From positions 32,349,556-32,413,555 of the forward strand of contig JAKSZT010054334.1 of the NCBI GenBank assembly GCA_026826555.1: a stretch of DNA of 64,000 nt. The letters run 5' to 3'. The translations under genes were made by a program, and so were the position numbers. The notes beneath the pieces were generated by a model. The model saw only the letters and a list, made by a program, of their open reading frames with translations. It was not told where the DNA came from and ran no database searches. This document shows positions 24,376-33,995 of this stretch, one piece after another (position 1 is the first letter of the stretch; each line of letters begins with the position of its first letter). This DNA comes from Tolypeutes matacus. Its lineage: Eukaryota; Chordata; Mammalia; Cingulata; Chlamyphoridae.

Positions 24376-25117
24376 GGATTCTATTATTACTGCTGAGATG
24401 TTGTTGTAAATGAGATACTTCTTTCAATTATAGATGACAAAATGACAGATACGTTTCTGAGCATTCCAAGTAGCTGTGGGAAAACCACAGGGAAAGAAAT
24501 TATTTACAGTCACAGATATACTCTGTTATAATGCAATGCTTTCTTGAAATGTGCTTAGAAAAGAAATCCTCTCTGCTCACCTTCAGAATTCCCCAAGGCA
24601 ACAACTACATCCTTTGCCACCTCCAGAGGATCATTCAGCCACTGCTATGTCCACAGGCTCAGCTTTGGAAATAGTGAAAATATTTCATTCTATGGCCCCT
24701 ATTTTTATCTCCGAGTTTCTGTTCAGAGTAGCGTGTAATAAAGATGTGTGGACTGTTACGTTACAAATGGTATAGTAGTTATCCGTTTTCTTTCTGGCCC
24801 AAAGCAGATTGGGAGCTACTGGTAATAAGTTGGCTTACATTTCATGACCTCACTAATTCAGAATTAGAACTCATATTCTATTAACTATTATTAATTTATT
24901 CCATTTCATTACATGTGCCGTACAGACTCACATGTATTTTAAAAGTAGGATTCATAGGAACCACAACTTCATAAAGGAAAGGAGATTTAAAGGTGTTGCA
25001 ACAACTTAATTTCATAGATGAGGTGGTGAGGACCAGAGAGGTTAACTAACTTGCCACTGGCAGCATAGTCACTAATGGTAGCTAGTGTTGGGAATGGGTA
25101 TATTGTTTCTTACCAGT
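24376..25117. other. Mostly unassigned; MIR fragment near 25,012-25,085
   Basis: The last part ('gatgaggtggtgaggaccagagaggttaactaacttgcc') is an antisense MIR core. The remainder is unassigned. The ORF at 24,551-24,775 has no domain. Confidence 0.5.
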
Positions 25118-25280
25118 TGTTGCAGTTGGGCAGTTTGATGTAATTATGAATTCCAAAAATATAATTGGATCATGCTTGTAAACTGATCTGTTAATCTGGG
25201 CATGATTAGGTTATGATTAGGGCGTTGACTGGGCCACGTCAGGGCATTGAGCCCCACCCCTTGGTGGGTGGGGAATCAAA

Positions 25281-25287
25281 TATAAAA
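25281..25287 (+). promoter_or_regulatory. TATA-like box in solo LTR
   Basis: TATAAAA lies about 160 bases into the LTR, a plausible U3/R promoter position. It is upstream of the inserted SINE. Activity is not shown by the sequence, and the motif is not obvious in the other two copies. Confidence 0.4.
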
Positions 25288-25333
25288 GGCATGGCAAGAA
25301 CAGAGTTGAAGCAGTCTTTTGAGAAGCAGTTTT

Positions 25334-25507
25334 TTTAAAGATTTTATTTATTTATTCATTTATCCCCCCCTTGCTGCTTGTGCTCGCTGGGTCAGCTAAC
25401 CACGCCGTGCAGGCAGGCTTGCCCTCACCAGGAGGCCCCGGGAACCAAACCCAGGGCCTCCCATACGGTAAACGGGAGCCCTACTGATTGAGCCACAGCC
25501 GCTTCCC
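25334..25507 (-). mobile_element. Full-length DAS-type SINE inside the LTR
   Basis: The minus-strand head GGGAAGCGGCTGTGGC is at 25,507, the CpG-containing middle as in the copy at 775-965, and the A-rich tail near 25,334. The perfect target duplication GAGAAGCAGTTTT is at 25,321-25,333 and 25,508-25,520. It is clearly younger than the LTR it interrupts. Confidence 0.95.
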
Positions 25508-25840
25508 GAGAAGCAGTTTTGATGTTGGAGAGAAGGCCCCAGGAGAAGAGAAGCAAGCCGTTTGCCTGATTGTCTACAGCTGACCTTGTGGAGGAACCAG
25601 GAGTAAGCCCGGAGAGAAACGTAGCCCCCGGGAAGAGAGCAACCCAAGAAGCCTGAACCCTGGCAAACATCGGCAGCTGTCTTGCTCCAACACGTGGCAA
25701 TGGACTTTGGTGAGAGAAGAAACTTAACGCTTTATGGCCTCGTATCTGTGGATTTCTACCCTAGATAAATACCCTTTATAAAGACCAACCCATTTTTGGT
25801 ATTTCACATTAGCACCCCTTTGACTGACTAATATACCAGT

Positions 25841-26165
25841 CAATCAAATAATGTTTAATAGTCAGGTACAAGAACTTAGCATATCACTAAGAACAATAGA
25901 GACCACAAACAAAATGCATCACATAACTTGCTTGCATTAAAAACTGCTGCTACGTATAATGGGTTTTTCAAGAGCATTAGAGGGCTTGATGTGTTTCAAG
26001 GGATTCACCCTCCTACGACCAAGACTGGCTCAGGTGGCCCCCTCTTGACAACTGATTGGTCCATGGGTGATAGCTAACTTTGGAGTGACCCATTTGTACA
26101 CTGGACATTGCCCTATAATTTGCATAACCTGACTTAAAAATATGAACTGGGCCCCTCAAAATCTG
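25841..26165. other. Unassigned sequence
   Basis: About 320 bases with no recognisable gene or repeat. Confidence 0.45.
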
Positions 26166-26553
26166 TCTCAAGGGAAAAATTTTGGTTAGTTTTTTTTTGC
26201 ACATAAAACATACATGCAAAAATTACACATTTATTTAACCTTTAACCTGGATAATTTAACCTTGATAAATTTTCACAAATTGTACACACCCGTGTGACTG
26301 CCACCCAGATAAAAAATTAAAACATTATCAACCCAGAAGTCCTCCTTGAATCCCCTTCTAATCATTACCACCCTCCAAGTGTAACCACCATTTTGGCTCC
26401 TATTTCCATCTATTAATTTTTTTTTTTTTGAATCTTGTCTGAATGGATTCATACTGTGTTCATACTTTTGTGTCTGGTTTATTTTTATCCCACATTATAT
26501 AGATAGATAAAGAGATACATTTTCATGTTTTTTCATGTAACATTTGTTCTTTA

Positions 26554-26930
26554 ATTTTTTTTTTAATTTTTATTCCTCCCCACCCCATCCTCTGCTGTTT
26601 GCTATCTGTGTCCATTTGCTCTGGATCTTCTGTGTCTGTTTCTTTTTGTCTTCTCTTCTAGTTTTTCACCTCTAGGCTTCACCGGGATTCAATCCTGGGG
26701 ACCTCTGATGTGGGAAAGAGATACCCAGTTGCTTGCGCCACCTCAGTTCCTGGTTTCTGTCGCGTCTCGCCTTGACTCTCCCCTGCATCTCTCTTTTGTT
26801 GCATCATTATCTTGCTATGTCACTTGCTACGTGGGCCTGTCTAGTCTTTACCAGGAGGCCCCGGGGGTCTAACCCAGGTCCTCCCATGTAGTTGACGGAA
26901 GCCCAATAGCTTGAGCCACATCCGTTTCCC
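26554..26930 (-). mobile_element. Dimeric DAS-type SINE, minus
   Basis: Two tRNA-like monomers in tandem on the minus strand. The first begins GGGAAACGGATGTGGCTC at 26,930. The second begins near 26,755 with GGAACTGAGGTGGCGCAAG. They are joined by an A/G-rich linker and end in an A tail at 26,554. Target duplication TGTTCTTTA is at 26,545-26,553 and 26,931-26,939. The same architecture is seen at 40,571-40,984 and, partly, at 28,527-28,756. Confidence 0.88.
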
Positions 26931-27108
26931 TGTTCTTTACTTCTGATTGCTGTATAGAATTTCATTATGTGAATATGCCATAATTTATTTATCCTTCTAG
27001 TATTGATGGGCATTTGGGTTGTGTATAGCTTCTGGCTGTTACACATAGTGCTGCTATGATATTTTGGTATGTGTACTAACTCTTTGGGTACATATGTACT
27101 TATTGTGA

Positions 27109-27585
27109 GTATGTTTTAGTTTGCTAAGCAGCTGAAAGCAAGCACCGTAAAATGGATTGACTTTTAACAGTGGGGCTTTATTTGCTTACAAGCTTAAGTT
27201 TCGAGGCTGAGGAAAATGTACAAATCAAGGCATTATCAGGTGATACTTTCTCCCCAAAGACCAGCTGCCGGCTATCCTGGACTCCTCTGTCACATGGCAA
27301 GGCTCATGGAGGCGTCTGCTGGTTTATGTCTTCTCTTCCAGGTTTTGTTGCTTCCAGCTTCTTGCTTTCCTGGCTTTCTTTCTCTCTGTTTGAATTTCCT
27401 TCTCTTGTAAAGACTCCAGTAAAAGGATTAAGACCCATCCTGAATGAGTTGGGTCACATCTTAACTTAAGATCCTGCTCATCAGAAGAGCCTACTTAGAA
27501 TGAGTCCACACCAATTCTTAAAGGAATGGATTAACTTTAAGAATAAACTTTTCTGGGCTACTTACAGTTTCAAACAACCATAGGT
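27109..27585 (-). mobile_element. LTR-like repeat, minus, inserted in L1M
   Basis: It starts 'ttttagtttgctaagcagctgaaag' and includes 'aaaatggattgacttttaacag', 'gtcacatggcaaggctcatgg' and 'aggattaagacccatcctga'. The layout matches, in reverse, the LTRs at 31,925 and 33,160 and the copy at 36,262. The ends and target duplication are not clear. The plus ORFs at 27,170-27,469 lie within it. Confidence 0.65.
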
Positions 27586-28526
27586 TATACACCTACCTAG
27601 AAATAATAGTAGAATCTGAGAGTGGAGTTGGTGGGTAGTAGGTATTGCTTATGTTCGGCTTTAAAAGACTGCCAGTTTTCCAATTAGTTATATGGTTTAC
27701 CCTATTACCGTCAGTGTATGATTATTCTAGGTGCTCCATATCCTCACCAGAAATTAGTATTGTCAGTTAATTTTAGCCATCACGGTGGATTTGCAGTACT
27801 GGTACCTCATCATGGTTGAGTTTACATTTCAATGGTGAGTAATGATGTTATGAACATTTTCATTTTTTTCTTTTGTAGAGTGCCTTTTTCAAATCTTTTG
27901 TTCATTTTCCTTTTTTTAATTGATTTGTAGAAATTACTTATTTTGGATACTAGTCTTTTGTCAAATATATGTATTGCAGAATATCTTCTCTCTATGTTAG
28001 TTGCCTTTTCACTCTTTATGATGTCTTTTGATGAACATAAGTTCTTGATTTTAATATTGCCCATATTATTAGTCTATAATTGATGATTAGTACTTTTGGT
28101 GTCCTGTTTAAGAAATCTTTGCCCTATCATTGGGTCATAAAGATATTCTCCTTGATTTTTTTTTCTAGAAAAACTTTGTTTTACCTTTTATATTTATATC
28201 TATATCCATCTAGAATCAATTTTGTATATGTTGTGAGGTAGGGGTCAATACTCATTTTTTTTCCCATATGGATATTCAGTTGACTGAGCACCATTTATTG
28301 AAAAGGCCATCTTTTCCTAACTGGAAGGCAATACCACCTTTATCATAATCAGGTGGCCAGTTATGCTTGGGTCTATTGATTACTTTATCTAGGCTAGTGT
28401 GTCAGTTCTGAACTATCTTAATTATCAGAACTATACTTGATATTGACACATAGGAATATAAGTCCTCTAACTTTAGGTGAATCATGGCTCTTTGCATTTA
28501 CATTTTAACAGCACAGTTAAAATATG

Positions 28527-28756
28527 TGACCTCCCATGTAGGAGAAAGGTGCTCAATCGCTTGAGCCATCCCAGTTCCCGGCCTTGTGTTCCTCTTTGTA
28601 TCTCCTTGTTGTGTCATCTTATCACGTCAGCTTGCTGCGCCAGCTGTCACACCAGCTCACTGTCTTTCTTGTCTTCTCCAGGAGGCCCTGGGAATGGAAA
28701 CTGGTCCTCCCATGTGGTAGGTGGGAGCTCAATTGATTGAGCCATATCTGCTCCCC
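28527..28756 (-). mobile_element. Dimer-type DAS SINE, minus, 3'-truncated
   Basis: The minus strand begins GGGGAGCAGATATGGCTCAA at 28,756, has the linker 'agacagtgagctggtgtgac', and includes part of a second monomer with 'gaactgggatggctcaagcg'. It stops without a tail near 28,527. Confidence 0.75.
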
Positions 28757-29393
28757 AGTCCTTGGATTTTGATTGGGTTTTTATTGAATCTACAGTCTAA
28801 TTTAAAGAGAATTAATATTGTTTACCCACCCATGAACATGGCATATCCTTCCATTTATTTAGGACTCCTTTAGTTTCTCTCAATAATGTTTTGCTTTTCC
28901 AACATATGTCTTGAACACCTTTTATTTTTTTATTTTTAGGTGTTTAATTTTTAATGTTTTAATTTGTATTGGCTTTTAAAATTCTTGCTATACCTTTTTT
29001 TGTTTGTATATAGAAACACATTGCTTTTGCATGTTGACCTTGTGTTCAGTGACTTTTCTAAATTCATGTGTATAGGTTCTCCTGGATTTTGTATTACACA
29101 TTGATGTTTTCTGTGAATAAGGACAGTTTTTAAGTTAACGAAGTAGTGAATTAATTAATACCTTATGACACTGGATAGGCCCTCCAGCACAGATTGAATT
29201 GAGGTGATGATAACAAATATCCTTGTCTTTTTCTGATCTCAGCGGGGAAAGCGTTTATTATTTCACCAGTATTTTTATGGTAGGTTTTTAAAGTAGATAC
29301 TTTATAACATATTAGGGCATTAGTTCTCTTCTGTTTCTACATTCTGTGGTTAGCTTTTTTTTTTTTTTTTTAAATATTGCTGTGTTTTGGATT

Positions 29394-29411
29394 TTCTCAA
29401 TTGTGTTTTTG
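29394..29411. repeat. Target-site duplication, copy 1, of the RAD18 retrocopy
   Basis: TTCTCAATTGTGTTTTTG at 29,394-29,411 is repeated exactly at 31,816-31,833. It lies in antisense L1M sequence and immediately precedes the T-rich side (poly(A) of the minus-strand retrocopy). Confidence 0.92.
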
Positions 29412-29449
29412 TTTTTTGTGTTTTTTTTTTTTTTCATTTAAAAAATCCT

Positions 29450-29455
29450 TTTATT
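29450..29455 (-). terminator. AATAAA poly(A) signal of the RAD18 retrocopy
   Basis: TTTATT on the plus strand, i.e. AATAAA on the minus strand, about 15 bases before the start of the A tail. This is the normal spacing for a mature mRNA end, and supports a copy made from polyadenylated RNA. Confidence 0.85.
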
Positions 29456-31525
29456 GCATACGTTTTGTTTAATAGCTAGGAATGAAAGCATTAAAGATTC
29501 AATTTATCCATTTGAAAACAAAACACTAATCATAATCATTTTAAAGTACCATTTTAGAAGAATATGCTCAATGTTTCAAAGGTACTGTTTGTAATTTCTT
29601 TAAATTATATTATCCTATTCCGAGTAACATGTAACACACCGGGTCTAGCAAACTACTACATTAAACTGGGGCAATGACAACCATGCAACTGCGTAACAGA
29701 CATGCTGGGATCCAGACACTGGGTGCTTATACACATCAAGAGCTTGAATAATGATACCCTGCCTTTACAAAAATAAAGAGGCTCTGAACTTTTCTACTGG
29801 TCTTTGTAACAGAGAGGTTGAAACTAGTCCTTTTCTGAAATTGATTTCTCCATGGAAGAGAAGGAGAATGGCTTAAGGACATTCTGAAATTGAAAAGCAA
29901 AGCAAAAAAAAACCCCTTTGCCAAAGAAGCTGTCTGCTCTGGAAAGTTGGTGAACACGTGCATGTGAATATTTTCAGGGAGACATGTTTTAGATATAGGA
30001 GGTAAATGACTGAGAAGGATATTTATAACTTTTTTTTTTTCCTGGAAAGGCAGCAAGGAATGACATATTTAGAGATTTAGAATTTAACATCTCTCCTTGG
30101 GCATTTATAAATATGGTATCTATCTGTATGGCAACAAAAAGTACCATATTAGAATTGCTGCATCTGAAAACTCAGCAAAAGCCCATACTAATTCCTATAA
30201 CGCTTATTTCTTGGTTCAATCTCAGCACTTTCAGCCGCTCTTGGGCGACGTGTCTGTCTTGGACTTATTTCTGTGTCTTGAAGTTCATTTCTATGTGATG
30301 CTTCCCAGGCTTCCTCTTCTTCTAGAAGAATGATGTCTGAACTAGAACTATTACATGAATCAGATTCTGGGGGAGAAAGAGCTTCTTCTTGAATATCAAT
30401 GTTATTAGAAGAATCATCTGGTCTATCAGGCTCTGACTTCCCAGGAGAGTCCAGCTTTGACTGAGGGAACTGATTTGTTATCAAGGTCACATCTGAGAAT
30501 TTCATTTTACTATCTGCTTGTCCCATGCTTACAGATAACTTTTCTGTAGAGTCATCATCTTTTTTTGACATTCCAACAGTTTTTTTGTATCCTTTTTTGG
30601 CTTGATCCACCAGAAGCTGAAATTCATTATGATGTTTTTTACGATATTTACTGTGAATTTCATCTATTTCCTTTTCTGTTTGATCCTTTATAAAAACCAT
30701 GATGCTTTCGTTGAGTCTACTAGCTTCAAGACACATCCTAGTCTTCTCCATGTTTTCAATTTCTTTAACTATTTCAGCAGCTGATTTAGGCTGCAAAGCA
30801 TCACACTGAGCATTGTACATATGTACAAATTCTTGGTGTCTTTTAATGAGCTGTTTATTTCCTTGAACAGATAATCCATGCTGTTTTAGCTTTTTCTTTA
30901 AGTCACGATCAGAGAGCAAGTTATATACAGTTTTGGGCAATGGCTTCCTTTTGTGCAAAGAACTTCTGAGGCTTTCTTTTTTCTCTTCACGTGATAAACA
31001 GCTGTCCAAGTGTTTATTAATGTAATTTTCTGGAATATTAACCCCGCAAACAGGACAATCCACTTTAGTAATTTGTTTTGAAGTGGATGTAGAGGGTGCC
31101 CCAGGAACATTTGTATCTGAAGCCAACTTTTCAAGAGAAGGTTTCTCTCTAGTCTCAGCAAAAGTACTTGCCTCTTTTTGAGGGTTGAATTTGCTTTTAT
31201 TTTCTTTTATCAACAAATCTGGTGTAGAATCACCAATTTCTCTGATCAAGAAATTGTCCATTAACCTGCTCCCCTGCTTCAGAGAATGTCTGAAGGCAAC
31301 AGGATTATGCACTTTGACAGCAAGTTTCTTTGAAGAGGAGGAAGCAGGAGATACAGGTGTTGGTTCTAAGGCAAACTGCAACAGATGATTTTGTGCAAAA
31401 TGCAAGCCTTTTACCAGTTCATCTAATACACGGTTATTTTTCAGATTCGGCTCTGTGACCATCACACAACAAGTTGGACATTGAGTTTTATAGGATAGAA
31501 ATTTTCTTATACAGAGAGAACAGTA

Positions 31526-31614
31526 TTAAAAAAGAAGAGGGGCATGGCTGTAGCTCTGTGCTCGAGTGCCTGCTTCCCATATACAAAATCCCAGGTTCAA
31601 TCCCCGGTACCTCA
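31526..31614 (+). mobile_element. tRNA-derived SINE-like insert in the RAD18 RING
   Basis: The 89-base insert separates codons CSHN and YCSL of the RAD18 frame. It contains a tRNA-like unit in plus orientation: 'ggggcatggctgtagctctg', then 'gcctgcttcccatat', then the B-box-like 'aggttcaatcc' and 'ccggtacctc'. It lacks an A tail on the expected 3' side. An A-rich piece (aaaaaagaaga) lies instead on its 5' side. A short imperfect duplication of about 4-7 bases is possible but not clear. On the RAD18 strand it brings a stop directly after CSHN. Confidence 0.85.
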
Positions 31615-31815
31615 GTTATGTGAACACTGAGGAATCATCATTGTAATGTTGAAATATTCAAAGCAAATTCCACATCGTAGCAAATTATCTATTGTCTTCA
31701 TTACTGCCAGGCCCGGAGGCCACCCGGGCTCGGCCAGGGAGTCCATGGCTGCTCCAGAAGAGACAGGGGGCCCGCCACCCACAGGCCTCCGGTGCTCCAC
31801 TGCCGCTCAAAAATC

Positions 31816-31833
31816 TTCTCAATTGTGTTTTTG
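31816..31833. repeat. Target-site duplication, copy 2, of the RAD18 retrocopy
   Basis: Exact copy of 29,394-29,411. It is followed by 'catctgtgtgaaaaatat', which continues the antisense L1M ('gcatctattgagat' in the family) and shows that the retrocopy landed inside that L1. Confidence 0.92.
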
Positions 31834-31924
31834 CATCTGTGTGAAAAATATAATAATGCTGGAGAAATTTGGCTGGAGGCAGCGATGAAACTCTTCCTGG
31901 GAAGAGGAAAGGAAATCTCAGCTT

Positions 31925-32336
31925 CTTCTGAATGGGCTTGGAAATCAGCAGAAATTTAGATTTTGAAAATGATATTAGTTAATGTGGCCCAAACTGAATG
32001 AGGTTGGACCTTAATCCAATATGGCTGAAATCCTTATGAGCAAAGGAATGTGGACCCAGAGGGAGAAGCCACAGGGGCCAGCCAGAAGCTGAAGTCAGCA
32101 GAACCTGGAAGACAAAGGAGATGGTACCACCATATACATTGCTATGTGACTGAAAATCCAAGAACCGAGGATAGCTGGTTGCTAGCCCCAGCATACTTTT
32201 GGAGAGAAAGCATTGCCTCACTGACACCTTGACTTTGGACTTCTCCTAGCCCCAAACCGTGAGCCCTTAAATTGCCATTGTTTAAGTCAACCCATTGTAT
32301 TGTATTTGTCTTAGCAGCTAGGGAACTGATACAAGG
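31925..32336 (+). mobile_element. LTR-like repeat (MaLR-like), plus
   Basis: Landmarks: 'gttaatgtggcccaaactgaatgagg', 'ttggaccttaatccaatatgg', 'cagccagaagctgaag', 'ggagagaaagcattgcctc' and an end 'taagtcaacccattgtattgtatttg'. The layout is shared with 33,160-33,640. Exact ends are not placed, and no internal genes are attached. Confidence 0.65.
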
Positions 32337-32501
32337 GCCTAATGGAGCCGAGATGGAAGCGAACCTGAAGAGTTTTGGAAGGAATAAACTCAGAATTTTT
32401 GTTATATATTGTTAGAGAAGTATGTTAACATTGACTTCAAAGATATAGATCCAGAGATTGGGCATAGATGATTTCATAGACTGAAATTGAAAGATGGGTG
32501 G
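32337..32501. other. Short unassigned stretch
   Basis: Nothing recognised between the two LTRs. It might be a remnant of proviral internal sequence, but no coding motif is visible. Confidence 0.35.
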
Positions 32502-33149
32502 TGTGGCAGTTTGGATTCCAAAAATAGATATTGGATTATGTTTGTAAACTGTTCTATTCCTCTGGGTGTGTTAGATTGTATTATCTTCAGAGGTTTAACT
32601 TTTACTTGATTAAATAATGATTGGGGTTTTGATTAAACCATGTTAGCAGGACATTGAGTCCCTTCCCTCTTCGTGGCAGGGACTCACAGAGAAAACTACA
32701 TGGCAGAAGAGTTTTGATATTGGAGCTCTGGGAAGTAAACATACAGAGAAGCAGATATGTGAGGAAGGAGAGAAGGCTCCATTAAACATGGCAGAGGCCC
32801 TGGGAAGAGAGATGAGCCATTAGCCTGAGAGTCCACAGCTAGCCTTGTGGTGAGAGCAGAGCAGCTGAGCCTGGAGAGGAATGAGCCCCAGGAGAGAGAC
32901 AAGACTTATCCCAGCCTCCGGCTGATATTGGAAGAAGCTGGGCCCACGGAGCCTTAAGAGGAAGAGGAAGCCTGAATCCTTGCAAATGTTGGCAGCCATC
33001 TTGCTCCAACACGTGGCAACAGACTTTGGTGAGGGAAGTAACTTAGTATGGCCTGGTAACTGTAAGCTCCTACCCCAAATAAATATGCTTTATAAAAGCC
33101 AACAGATTTTTGGTACTTTGCATCAGCACCCCTTTGGCTGACTAATACA
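32502..33149 (+). mobile_element. Solo LTR with intact TG...CA ends and target duplication
   Basis: TGTGGCAGTTTGG at the start, CTAATACA at the end, and a perfect 5-bp duplication GGTGG at 32,497-32,501 and 33,150-33,154. AATAAA at 33,078-33,083 lies about 65 bases before the end, as in an R/U5 region. It is the best-preserved copy of the family also found at 9,203 and 25,118. The E-box CACGTG is at 33,010-33,015. The minus ORF at 32,696-32,902 is an artefact. Confidence 0.88.
33078..33083 (+). terminator. AATAAA poly(A) signal of the solo LTR
   Basis: Canonical hexamer near the 3' end of the LTR, in the position expected for retroviral polyadenylation. It also fixes the orientation of the family. 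Confidence 0.6.
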
Positions 33150-33159
33150 GGTGGTATAT

Positions 33160-33640
33160 TGTGAAGCTTTTATGGACCCCAGAAAAGAATATGTCCTTAG
33201 AGCTAATCCATTCTTGTAGGTGTGAACCTACTGTAGTTAGGGCCTTTTGATTAGATTACTTCAGTAGGGCATGGCCCAAGATGGGTCTTAATCTACTTGA
33301 GTCCTTTATAAATAGGATGAATATGGAAAGAGAGACAGAGAGAAACTCCTAGAAGTTGAGAGAGAAAACGCCACAGAAGCAGAGAGAAAAAACCCCACAA
33401 GAGCAGGGAGCTGAAATAAACTGAATCCAGGAGAGAAGCCAGAAGCTGAAGCAATGAAACCCAGAAGAAAAAGGAGAGACCAACAGATGCCTCCCTGTGC
33501 CAGTCTTTGGGGAGAAAGCATCGCCTGATGAAGCTGTGATTTGGACATTTTCATGGCCTCAGAACTGTAAGCTTTCCCCATTGTAAAAGCCGACCTCTTT
33601 CTAGTATATTGCTTTCACTAGCTTTTAGCAAACTAAAACA
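33160..33640 (+). mobile_element. LTR-like repeat (MaLR-like), plus
   Basis: 'tgtgaagcttttatggacccc' at the start, 'gctaatccattcttgtaggtgtgaacc', 'gggcatggcccaagatgggtcttaatc', a purine-rich middle of AGAGAGA and AGAAGC words, 'ggggagaaagcatcgcctgatg' and an end 'agcaaactaaaaca'. The body resembles MLT/MST-type LTRs. No matching 5-bp duplication is seen. The minus ORF at 33,306-33,581 lies within it. Confidence 0.7.
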
Positions 33641-33940
33641 ATGGGAAAATGAAGACCTTTATTTTGGATGCTGCGAAGTGAGATCCTTTCTTCCACCAAA
33701 GCGTAAGTTCTTTTGGTGCGGGCTGTAGGTCTCCAGCCTGCAAACAGATCTCAATTCTAGTCATGTGATGACTTGAGACATGTTTGTTAAATTATTCAGT
33801 GATACCTATGTGGAGACAAAGTAGAGTGAGATTTAGGTGTGAAATTAGGTCAAGAGATATTTAGGAATTACCTATGGAGGGTAATGATTGAGACTTTTAG
33901 GTGAACTTATTGAGATATCAGAGCACACAGATCTCTATTT

Positions 33941-33995
33941 ATTATATGAATGTGAGAATTAATGAGTACATATTATTAGGGATTTTATAGTTCCT
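33941..33995 (+). repeat. Direct repeat, copy A (copy B at 34,967-35,021)
   Basis: Both copies read attatatgaatg...agaattaatgagtacatat, then ggattttatagttcct, with only a few differences. The copies are about 1.03 kb apart. Neither resembles a known repeat end. Confidence 0.8.

Larger units (their letters stand above)
25118..25835 (+). mobile_element. Solo LTR, MaLR/ERV3-like xenarthran family, plus
   Basis: The element starts TGTTGCAG and ends CTAATATA (family end CTAATACA). A perfect 5-bp target duplication CCAGT lies at 25,113-25,117 and 25,836-25,840. It has a TATA-like TATAAAA at 25,281-25,287 and a CACGTG E-box at 25,691-25,696. Related copies are at 9,203 (minus) and 32,502 (plus). 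A full-length SINE is inserted at 25,334-25,507. There are no internal retroviral genes. The minus ORFs at 25,396-25,700 are artefacts. Confidence 0.85.
26166..29411 (-). mobile_element. Old L1M, antisense, heavily interrupted
   Basis: The plus strand shows the antisense L1M in order: 'gataaattttcacaaattgtacac' (26,265), 'tctgaatggattcatactgtg' (26,438), 'gatgggcatttgggttg' (27,004), 'ctccatatcctcacc' (27,733), 'gtgaggtaggggtcaata' (28,234), 'gagcaccatttattgaaaaggcc' (28,287), then 'ggattttctcaattgtg' at 29,390. It is split by a dimeric SINE (26,554), an LTR (27,109), another SINE (28,527) and the RAD18 retrocopy (29,412). It appears to resume at 31,816. Coding capacity is gone. Confidence 0.88.
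29412..31815 (-). pseudogene. RAD18: RAD18 processed retrocopy, full-length, RING split by a SINE-like insert
   Basis: RAD18 is the nuclear E3 ligase that, with RAD6, mono-ubiquitinates PCNA in post-replication repair. The minus strand starts at 31,746 (MDSLAEPGWP) and ends with a TAG at 30,190-30,188 (RNKRYRN). The coding sequence has no introns and totals 489 codons, against about 495 in human. RING: CGICFEYF is present, broken after CSHN at 31,615 by an 89-bp insert, and resumes as YCSLCIRKF at 31,525. The UBZ finger is intact (CPVC...INKHLDSC, residues 201-220). The SAP region lacks one Gln (GNKQLIKRH). Small codon losses lie near the RAD6- and polymerase-eta-binding region. AATAAA is at 29,455-29,450, the tail at about 29,412-29,435, and an 18-bp target duplication flanks it. 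The last 425 codons are open. Promoter evidence is absent, so I call it a pseudogene. Confidence 0.95.

Noticed and set aside
30188..31465. A functional RAD18-like gene of 425 codons
   Set aside because: It is the downstream part of an intronless retrocopy whose RING is interrupted. No promoter is visible, so it is reported as a pseudogene.
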